Origin: Desulfotignum sp.
Lineage (GTDB): Bacteria > Desulfobacterota > Desulfobacteria > Desulfobacterales > Desulfobacteraceae
Length of the DNA stretch: 12,554 nt
Direction of reading: 5' to 3'
NCBI GenBank assembly: GCA_021737445.1
Contig: JAIPDY010000078.1
Span: forward strand, 1-12,554
In this document: positions 6,990-12,554 of the stretch, piece by piece
Layout of the letters: the number at the start of each line of letters is the position of its first letter
Numbering within the stretch: the first letter of the stretch is position 1
Translations under genes and position numbers: made by a program
Notes under the pieces: generated by a model
The model's database searches: none
What the model was told of the DNA's origin: nothing
Seen by the model: the letters and a program-made list of their open reading frames with translations, nothing else

Positions 6990-8363
6990 TTATACGAACT
7001 TTCCGGGGTTTAAAATATTCAAGGGATCCACTGACCTTTTCAACATCTTTAAAAAATCAATTGTATCATCACCAAGTGCCATGGGTAAAAATGCCTTTTT
7101 ACCCAGTCCGATCCCGTGTTCCCCGGAAAGACAGCCGCCCAGGTCCAATGCCAGGCTGAAAATTTTTCTGACAGCCAAATCCACCCGCTGCATTTTTTCT
7201 TTGTCCCTCGCGTCGGTATTGATTGACGGGTGCAGGTTACCATCCCCGGCATGACCGACTATACTTATTTTTAACCTAAATTCCTCCGCAATTTTGCGGC
7301 AGCCTCGTATCATGTCGGGAACCTTGCTTACAGGGACGGTGGCATCTTCCACCAGCACTGTGGGAGACACTTTATTGAGCAGCCCGTATACGGCTCTCCT
7401 GCCTTTCCAGAGTTCATCACATTCTTGAGAATTTTTTGCCAGACTGATTTGAATTGCTTTGTTCTGCCAACCGATTCTTTCGACCAGTTCCATCTCTTTT
7501 TGGACCATCTCAGGCATCCCGTCAAGATCGATTAATAGAACGCCCTCGGCAGTTCTCGGCAGACCGATATTCATGTAGTCTTCAATTAAATTGATAATGC
7601 CATTATCCATTAATTCCATAGCTGCCGGCAAGATCCCTTCTCCGATGATATCTGCCACAGTCTGTGCCGTATCATTCAGGTTCTGATAAACCAGCATCGC
7701 TGTTCTTTTCGCTTTGGGAATGGGAATAATTTTCAGCGTTGCTTCCGTAATAATCCCCAGGGTGCCCTCTGAACCACAAAAGATGCCGGCTGGCCGGTAC
7801 CCGGTCACATCCTTTACGTTGGCACTGCCTAATCTCACAATTTTTCCAGAGGCAAGGACGGCTTCCAAACCAAGGACATAATCAGAAGTAACACCATATT
7901 TTAAACATCTCGGTCCCCCGGCGTTCTCTGCGATATTCCCCCCGATGGTAGAAACCGTATAGCTGCTCGGATCCGGGGGGAAAAAAAATCCATTTTTACC
8001 CAGGGCAATCTGTAACTCTTCATTCACAACGCCTGGCTGAGCAACCGCATATCTGTCTTTTGGTGCAATTTTCAAGATGCGGTTCATTTGTGTCAGACAG
8101 AGCACCAACCCCCCGTTTATCGGAACAGATCCGCCACTGAGGTTGGTCCCAGCCCCCCTGGTTGTTACAGGAACGGCTTCTTGGTTCGCGATTTCCAGAA
8201 GTTTGGAAATTTCAACTGTTGACTTTGGGAAGACAACTGCATCCGCTCGTCCTCCGGTCGAATATGAATCGTAAGAATGTGAGGAAAGTGTTGCCAGGTC
8301 ATCATGGAATCTTTCGGATCCCACAATTTTACTAAAAGCTGATTTGGTTTTTTGAGATAACAT
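6990..8363 (-). CDS. glcD: FAD-linked 2-hydroxy-acid dehydrogenase GlcD (glycolate/D-lactate type)
   Basis: A 457-residue flavoprotein of the GlcD / D-lactate dehydrogenase family. It oxidises a D-2-hydroxy acid (glycolate, D-lactate or similar) to the 2-oxo acid. The PCMH-type FAD domain occupies about residues 35-215, with TRGAGTNLSGG (68-78), GGNIAENAGG (141-150) and GSEGTLGIITE (197-207). The C-terminal domain carries VED (338-340), GHAGDGNLHP (370-379), GEHGIGLGK (414-422) and the closing NPGK (452-455). All are typical and intact. There is no signal peptide, so it acts at the cytoplasmic face with GlcF. The third E. coli subunit, GlcE, is absent, as in many two-gene systems. It lies 50 bases after dctM, so uptake and oxidation are probably co-expressed. 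Sequence cannot say whether glycolate, D-lactate or a larger acid is the substrate. Confidence 0.93.
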   Translation of the reverse strand: MLSQKTKSAFSKIVGSERFHDDLATLSSHSYDSYSTGGRADAVVFPKSTVEISKLLEIANQEAVPVTTRGAGTNLSGGSVPINGGLVLCLTQMNRILKIAPKDRYAVAQPGVVNEELQIALGKNGFFFPPDPSSYTVSTIGGNIAENAGGPRCLKYGVTSDYVLGLEAVLASGKIVRLGSANVKDVTGYRPAGIFCGSEGTLGIITEATLKIIPIPKAKRTAMLVYQNLNDTAQTVADIIGEGILPAAMELMDNGIINLIEDYMNIGLPRTAEGVLLIDLDGMPEMVQKEMELVERIGWQNKAIQISLAKNSQECDELWKGRRAVYGLLNKVSPTVLVEDATVPVSKVPDMIRGCRKIAEEFRLKISIVGHAGDGNLHPSINTDARDKEKMQRVDLAVRKIFSLALDLGGCLSGEHGIGLGKKAFLPMALGDDTIDFLKMLKRSVDPLNILNPGKFV

Positions 8364-8413
8364 TATTTGTTCCAGTTAAAATTCATACGTCTGCATCGTG
8401 GTCTATTTTTTGT

Positions 8414-9799
8414 CTATTGATAAACCTGAGAGGGCAGCCACAAAATAATCTCGGGGTAAAAAAGCAGCAGAATCAATCCGATGAGCTGCAGGATAATGAA
8501 AGGGATGACCCCCTTATACAAATCGCGCAGCTGAATCTCGGGCGGGCATACCCCTCTCAAGTAAAAAATGGCAAATCCCACAGGCGGTGTCAAAAAGGAT
8601 GTCTGAAGCACCACAGCCACCAGGATAGCAAACCAGACCAACGTTGGATTATCCAGATGCGGCCAGCTGCCCAGTTCAATGCCCAGGACCGGAATAATGG
8701 GTGCCAGCAGCGGCAGAATAATCAAAGTGATTTCAATCCAGTCCAGAAAAAAGCCCAGAATAAAAACAACACCCAAAATAAAAAATATGATACCATAGGG
8801 TCCAAAGGGCAGGCTTGTAATGGCATTCTCCACAAAGGCATCCCCTCCCAATTCCCGAAGAACGAGGGCAAAGCAGGTGGCGCCGATAACGATGGCGAAA
8901 ATATACGCAGTGATGCCGAAAGTGTCGTGCACAACGTCCTTGAGTACCTTGAAATTGAAGCGGCGGTTTGTGATGGTCAGTAACAGAGCACCCAGCGCGC
9001 CTATCCCACTGGCTTCGGTCGGCGTTGCTATACCGAGGAAAATCGTTCCCAGAACGCTGAATATCAGCAGCGCAGGCGGGATACAGGTTTTAAGTGCCCT
9101 GCCCACCAATCCAAAGCTCATGGGCGGCTGGTTTGGAATGAGTGGGGCTTTGGACGGAACAAAATAGGCCAGAACAAGGATATATATGATGTAAAGGGCT
9201 GCGAGCAGAACCCCTGGAAACAGGGCACCCATGAACAGGTCCCCTACGGGTAAACCAAGCCTGTCTGCCATCATGACGAGCATGATGCTTGGCGGGATGA
9301 GAATCCCCAAAGTACCTGCACCACAGATGGTTCCGGTTGCAAGTGATTTGGAATAGTTCTGTTCAAGCATCACGGGCAGTGACAAAAGCCCCAGAAGAAC
9401 AACAGATGCACCGATAATCCCCGTACTGGCGGCCAGGATGACACCGATCAGTGTCACTGTGATGGCAAGTCCCCCCCTGACCTTTCCGAAAAGGGCCTGG
9501 ATGCTGTGCATCATGCTTTCTGCAATGCCAGACTTATCCAGCATAAGTCCCATAAAAATAAACATGGGCAGGGCCACCATGATCCAGTTTTGCATGATGG
9601 AAAAGATCCGGTTTACCACCATGCCCACTGTCATGTAATCCAAACCGGTCATAGTGCCGAAATACATATCTGACAAATACCCCACAAAGGTGAATACAAT
9701 GGATACCCCGCCCAAGATCATCGCAATGGGAAACCCTGTGAATAAAAGCGCGATGAACGTAAGCATCATGGCAATAACCAGAAAATTGTTAGGATCCAT
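8414..9799 (-). CDS. dctM: TRAP transporter large permease DctM
   Basis: A 461-residue polytopic inner-membrane protein of the DctM family, the ion-coupled transport subunit of a tripartite TRAP importer. It is almost entirely hydrophobic, with many membrane segments. Family stretches include GTLGILIPPS (162-171), ATPTEA (258-263), FLDWIEI (351-357) and FLTPPVG (402-408). I place the start at 9799, not the in-frame ATG at 9820, because AAAGGAGA lies five bases before 9799; the longer form would include that site in its coding region. The gene overlaps the end of dctQ by 11 bases, which indicates translational coupling. The FLDWIEI and LTPPVG stretches resemble the TakP/TakM-type branch that carries 2-oxo and related acids. 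That agrees with the binding protein, but it is a judgement from memory. Confidence 0.95.
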   Translation of the reverse strand: MDPNNFLVIAMMLTFIALLFTGFPIAMILGGVSIVFTFVGYLSDMYFGTMTGLDYMTVGMVVNRIFSIMQNWIMVALPMFIFMGLMLDKSGIAESMMHSIQALFGKVRGGLAITVTLIGVILAASTGIIGASVVLLGLLSLPVMLEQNYSKSLATGTICGAGTLGILIPPSIMLVMMADRLGLPVGDLFMGALFPGVLLAALYIIYILVLAYFVPSKAPLIPNQPPMSFGLVGRALKTCIPPALLIFSVLGTIFLGIATPTEASGIGALGALLLTITNRRFNFKVLKDVVHDTFGITAYIFAIVIGATCFALVLRELGGDAFVENAITSLPFGPYGIIFFILGVVFILGFFLDWIEITLIILPLLAPIIPVLGIELGSWPHLDNPTLVWFAILVAVVLQTSFLTPPVGFAIFYLRGVCPPEIQLRDLYKGVIPFIILQLIGLILLLFYPEIILWLPSQVYQ

Positions 9800-10355
9800 T
9801 TGATTCTCCTTTATTTCCATTCGTCAAGCAGATGGCCAGGCGGAAGATACGGGTGACAGAAGCAATAAACAATAAAAGAAAGCTCAACGGAATCACGGAC
9901 TTGATGATGTAGTAAGCGCCAAGACCGCTGGGAGATGCCGAGGTTTCTTGCACCCGCCATGATGCCTGAACATAATCCACACCGTGACTGAATCCAATGT
10001 AGCACCAGGGCAAAACCAAAATTATCAACCCAAGGATATCGATCCAGGCTTTGGTTGATTTTTTAAAGCGGCTTTGCAACAGATCCAGGCGCACATGGGT
10101 ATCTGTTGTTAAGGCATAGGAGAGGCCGATCATAATTCCTATCGAATAGAGGTGCCATTGTAATTCCTCAAGCGCAACCCAGGAAAAAGAAAAAACATAC
10201 CTGGAAACCACCTGTATCAGAATGACCAGCATCAGCAACAGGTTCAACCAGGAAACCATTTTTCCGGTATGTATGATTATTTTTTCAAGCACGGCAATGG
10301 TGCGAAAAAACATTCCCCGGCCCTGTCCGGTTTGCCGGAACGATTGATGGGACAT
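9789..10355 (-). CDS. dctQ: TRAP transporter small permease DctQ
   Basis: A 188-residue protein with four hydrophobic segments at about 35-55, 65-83, 104-124 and 147-171, as expected for DctQ. This subunit pairs with DctM in the inner membrane. Family-typical stretches are RYVF (52-55), EELQW (63-67) and HVRLDLL (87-93). The ATG at 10355 follows a run of eight G residues that serves as, or overlaps, its ribosome-binding site. A later start at Met15 is possible, because the first 14 residues are hydrophilic and not conserved in character. It is separated from dctP by a strong hairpin, and its end overlaps the start of dctM by 11 bases. Confidence 0.93.
   Translation of the reverse strand: MSHQSFRQTGQGRGMFFRTIAVLEKIIIHTGKMVSWLNLLLMLVILIQVVSRYVFSFSWVALEELQWHLYSIGIMIGLSYALTTDTHVRLDLLQSRFKKSTKAWIDILGLIILVLPWCYIGFSHGVDYVQASWRVQETSASPSGLGAYYIIKSVIPLSFLLLFIASVTRIFRLAICLTNGNKGESNGS
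9805..9812 (-). promoter_or_regulatory. Ribosome-binding site that decides the dctM start
   Basis: AAAGGAGA lies five bases before the ATG at 9799, inside the last codons of dctQ. It is the strongest Shine-Dalgarno match in the operon and argues against the upstream in-frame ATG at 9820. Confidence 0.8.
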
Positions 10356-10369
10356 CTTACCCCCCCCTA
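10356..10369 (-). promoter_or_regulatory. dctQ ribosome-binding site containing a run of eight G
   Basis: On the coding strand a run of eight G (plus-strand C run 10360-10367) ends four bases before the dctQ ATG. It gives an AGGGGG-like Shine-Dalgarno sequence. Confidence 0.5.
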
Positions 10370-10384
10370 AAAGATTTCAGCGTT

Positions 10385-10421
10385 AAAAACGATGCAGCCG
10401 GACGTAATCCTGTCCGGCTGC
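10385..10421 (-). terminator. Hairpin between dctP and dctQ, likely partial terminator
   Basis: A perfect 10-base-pair, GC-rich stem has arms at 10394-10403 and 10412-10421 (GCAGCCGGAC against its complement) and an 8-base loop. On the minus strand it is followed, after ATCG, by TTTTT (10385-10389). It lies just after the dctP stop. The form is that of a leaky intrinsic terminator or a 3'-end stabiliser. Either would leave more dctP mRNA than dctQM mRNA, a common need for binding-protein transporters. The other strand lacks a T-run, so it should act on leftward transcripts only. Confidence 0.7.
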
Positions 10422-10433
10422 TCTTTACGGAGA

Positions 10434-11516
10434 TTAATTGCTGTCGGTTTTTGTCCGGGGCAAAAAGCCCAGCTCTTTCCATGTCTTGTATTCAGCACGG
10501 AATTGTTTCAAATCCTCCCATGTTTTTTTGAACATAGTGTCTTTGGCAGCCTCTTCTTCGGCGACTTCTTTCCAGGCTTCTTCAAAAGTGGACAACATCT
10601 CTTGTGGCCAATAGAGGTTTTTCACATTATGTTTTTCTGCATTCCTTTTGATTACAGCACCCTGCATCCCTCCGCTCATTGCCAGGGATTTGAGTGTGGC
10701 ACTCATGCAGGCCGTTTCGATAAGGGTTTTCTGGCTCTCGTCCAATTCGTTCCAGGTGTCCTTATTGATCAACAATTCCTGGACTGTGGACGGCTGATGC
10801 CAGCCAGGGAAATAGTTATACTTGGCAACTTTGTAGAATCCCAGGGGTTCATCGCATACGGGCATGGAAAATTCGGTTGCATCGATCAGGCCTTTTTCCA
10901 GGGCCTGAAAAATTTCACCGGCCGGCAGCATTGTCACGGAAACGCCGAGTTTGGTCATCACCTTGCCGCCGATACCTGCAATCCGCATTTTGATGCCCTT
11001 CAGATCTTCCACTGACTCAATCGGTTTGGTGAACCATCCTGATGTCTCCGCACCGATGATGCCCGCAGGTAAAACCTTTACATTGTATCCGTAGTGGTCG
11101 TACATTTCCTGATAGAGTTTCATGCCATTGCCGTAATAGTACCAGGCGATGTATTCTGCAGGCTCGGGACCAAAGGGGAAAGAGCTGAAAAGCACGCTTG
11201 CCGGATTTTTACCTGCGTAATAAAAGGCTGCGGTGTATCCGGCGTTTGTCTTGCCGGAACTGACAGCATCCAGTACTTCCAGTGCAGGCACCAGCTTGCC
11301 GGGTTCATACAGTTTGACCTTCAGGGTGTCGCTTGACTTGTTGATGGTGTCGGCAATATTTCCGATGATATCATCGCCTAATATCGGTACGCTAAAAGGC
11401 ACGGAACACGGAACTTTCAAGAGCACATTTTTAGCGGCGGCCGTTGAAGCCAATCCCCCTATTGCAAGGTGAATCATCAGGACGCTGATAAGTAAATTAC
11501 GGATCTTTTTCGTCAT
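10434..11516 (-). CDS. dctP: TRAP transporter periplasmic substrate-binding protein DctP (TakP-like)
   Basis: A 360-residue binding protein that captures the substrate in the periplasm and delivers it to DctQM. The N-terminus is a Sec signal peptide: KKIR, a hydrophobic core, then STAAA with likely cleavage near residue 28. DctP-family features include WFTKPI (161-166), LKGIKMRIAG (172-181) with Arg178 as the probable carboxylate-binding arginine, AGEIFQALEKG (199-209) and ATEFSMP (213-219) followed by LGFYKVAKY. The last two stretches resemble the TakP subgroup, whose studied members bind 2-oxo acids, and lactate-binding relatives. A small 2-oxo or 2-hydroxy acid is therefore the likely substrate (inference). 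The ATG at 11516 is supported by GAGAGGA (11524-11530) seven bases upstream. The start lies about 95 bases after the preceding gene, so a promoter there is possible, but none was clear. Confidence 0.93.
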   Translation of the reverse strand: MTKKIRNLLISVLMIHLAIGGLASTAAAKNVLLKVPCSVPFSVPILGDDIIGNIADTINKSSDTLKVKLYEPGKLVPALEVLDAVSSGKTNAGYTAAFYYAGKNPASVLFSSFPFGPEPAEYIAWYYYGNGMKLYQEMYDHYGYNVKVLPAGIIGAETSGWFTKPIESVEDLKGIKMRIAGIGGKVMTKLGVSVTMLPAGEIFQALEKGLIDATEFSMPVCDEPLGFYKVAKYNYFPGWHQPSTVQELLINKDTWNELDESQKTLIETACMSATLKSLAMSGGMQGAVIKRNAEKHNVKNLYWPQEMLSTFEEAWKEVAEEEAAKDTMFKKTWEDLKQFRAEYKTWKELGFLPRTKTDSN

Positions 11517-11610
11517 TTTTCTTTCCTCTCATGTTGTTGGTTAATCACCTGTAGTTTCCAATGAGCCTTCATCGGAAATGCTACTATCCCAATATTCAAA
11601 CGTCACATTT
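11517..11610 (-). promoter_or_regulatory. Leader between the unrecognised gene and dctP, with imperfect hairpin
   Basis: This 94-base gap holds the dctP ribosome-binding site GAGAGGA (11524-11530). It also holds an imperfect stem: arms 11555-11564 and 11569-11578 pair at 9 of 10 positions around a four-base loop. No T-run follows on the minus strand, so it is not a classical terminator. It could protect the 5' end of a processed dctP message. I saw no clear -35/-10 pair for a separate promoter. Confidence 0.35.
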
Positions 11611-12554
11611 TTAATGTAAATTTTGTGCGGCAACCACACCGATTCCCGCTTTGATCAATGCATGAGCCGTCAGGTTAACGGAATGCTGCTTGTCCAGATA
11701 ATTGTTCATGAGCGTGTCCATCATCCCGGTTTTCACTATGTCTTCTTTGGGAATGAAGTATTCCAGGATATCTGAGGGATGTTCCCGGGTTTTTTCTATT
11801 TCCGGTTCACCTCCCTCATGCTTGGCCGAGATGTTGGGCACATCTTTTGCGAGCTCAATCAATTCATCCCTCCTGTTGTAAGGCTGGAGGACGATGGATT
11901 TATAGGTCTCGGTAATATGATGTTCAAAACGAACCGCTTTTTCAAGGCCCAGTTGCTTTCTAATGAAATTGGCCTGCCGAATTGTTTCATTGTTGACGGA
12001 ATTTGACAGGTTGAATCCCACAAGCGAAGTTGTACCATCTTCACGTGAGAACATTTTTGCCGTCATTAACGTCCAGAGGATGAAATAGGGGTTGTCATTT
12101 CCGACAAAAACAGAAATTTTAAATTCAATATCAACCCCCAGTCTGTGCATCATATATCCAATGAGAATAGTTCCGGGATTCACATTCAATACCTGCTTGA
12201 TACCATATGTAGTATAGTAGTGAAGATATTCCTCCGCCCATTTAAGCGGATAATCATTTGGCTGCCCGATTCCTGCAAAGTAACCCGTAATTGTATCCGG
12301 ACCGCCTAGATGTACATTTCCGCCGTCTGTTCCGCGGGTATCAAGAGATTCCACCCAGGTAGCACCAATAATCTGCATGGCGGCAGTAGTTGCCAGAAGA
12401 TCACCATGGTCTTCTGCCTGTTCTTTCATGTATCTTACTCGGATGATGCGGCCCGGCATCAATTCTTGTTTTTCAATGCATTGTTTTGCCTGGGCGATCA
12501 ACCAGGGAAAAAACTGGAGTGCACTGATTTCAAGGGTAACTGCATTGGAGAAAT
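11611..12554 (-). CDS. Unrecognised conserved-looking enzyme-like protein, 5' end cut by window
   Basis: The reading frame is open from the right edge to its TAA at 11611. It gives 313 residues with the true N-terminus outside the window. A start at the TTG at 12501 is formally possible, but the sensible protein-like sequence before it (FSNAVTLEISALQFFPWL) argues that the gene continues. I do not recognise the family. It has no signal peptide or membrane segment in the visible part and looks soluble and cytoplasmic. Alternating hydrophobic strands and helices with conserved-looking polar clusters (DTRGTDGGNVHLGG, NVNPGT, FEHHITETYKS, KHEGGEPE) suggest a TIM-barrel-like enzyme (inference only). 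It is upstream of, and in the same direction as, the TRAP, GlcDF and LarA-like genes, so it probably acts on the same substrate. Base composition matches those neighbours. Confidence 0.8.
   Translation of the reverse strand, partial: FSNAVTLEISALQFFPWLIAQAKQCIEKQELMPGRIIRVRYMKEQAEDHGDLLATTAAMQIIGATWVESLDTRGTDGGNVHLGGPDTITGYFAGIGQPNDYPLKWAEEYLHYYTTYGIKQVLNVNPGTILIGYMMHRLGVDIEFKISVFVGNDNPYFILWTLMTAKMFSREDGTTSLVGFNLSNSVNNETIRQANFIRKQLGLEKAVRFEHHITETYKSIVLQPYNRRDELIELAKDVPNISAKHEGGEPEIEKTREHPSDILEYFIPKEDIVKTGMMDTLMNNYLDKQHSVNLTAHALIKAGIGVVAAQNLH

Noticed and set aside
8401..8417. Short direct repeat GTCTAT ... GTCTAT at the dctM stop
   Set aside because: Only six bases, no further copies seen, and no link to a mobile element.
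8417..8983. Plus-strand 188-residue open frame, Asn/Gln-rich
   Set aside because: Antisense to dctM; the hydrophobic codons of the permease read backwards give polar, Gln/Asn-rich sequence.
9800..9820. Longer dctM form starting at 9820
   Set aside because: The added residues include the Shine-Dalgarno sequence of the 9799 start, and no comparable site precedes 9820.
10392..11015. Plus-strand 207-residue open frame
   Set aside because: Antisense to dctP with no family signal; dctP has a signal peptide, ribosome-binding site and family motifs.

Overview
The window reads as part of a Gram-negative anaerobe's chromosome, most likely a sulfate-reducing desulfobacterium (inference). The support is a two-gene GlcD/GlcF oxidase, a TakP-like TRAP transporter, a LarA-type nickel-pincer isomerase and a corrinoid-type URO-D methyltransferase. 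No rRNA, tRNA, CRISPR array, insertion sequence or integrase was seen.

Region 1 (1-2997, minus strand, GC-rich): a small membrane-anchored protein of unknown function, followed with an 8-base overlap by a bifunctional class A penicillin-binding protein. The penicillin-binding protein runs off the left edge, so its C-terminus is missing. This is envelope biogenesis.

Region 2 (2998-3386): a divergent intergenic region with a possible sigma-70 promoter and an inverted repeat. Both could serve the rightward gene.

Region 3 (3387-4412, plus strand): one URO-D-superfamily methyltransferase of the MtaA/MtbA type with intact zinc ligands. Its stop codon overlaps the stop codon of the convergent gene beside it.

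Region 4 (4409-12554, minus strand, lower GC): seven genes that look like one operon read from right to left. They are an unrecognised protein (cut by the right edge), dctP, dctQ, dctM, glcD, glcF and a LarA-like isomerase. The simplest reading is a 2-hydroxy-acid module. The TRAP system imports a small 2-hydroxy or 2-oxo acid, the LarA-like enzyme interconverts enantiomers or epimers, and GlcD/GlcF oxidises one of them to the 2-oxo acid and passes electrons on. The substrate, and the role of the unrecognised first gene, cannot be read from sequence alone. A strong hairpin between dctP and dctQ probably makes the binding protein more abundant than the permease.

The best candidate for something undescribed is the pairing of the unrecognised protein and the LarA-like isomerase with a TRAP/GlcDF module.
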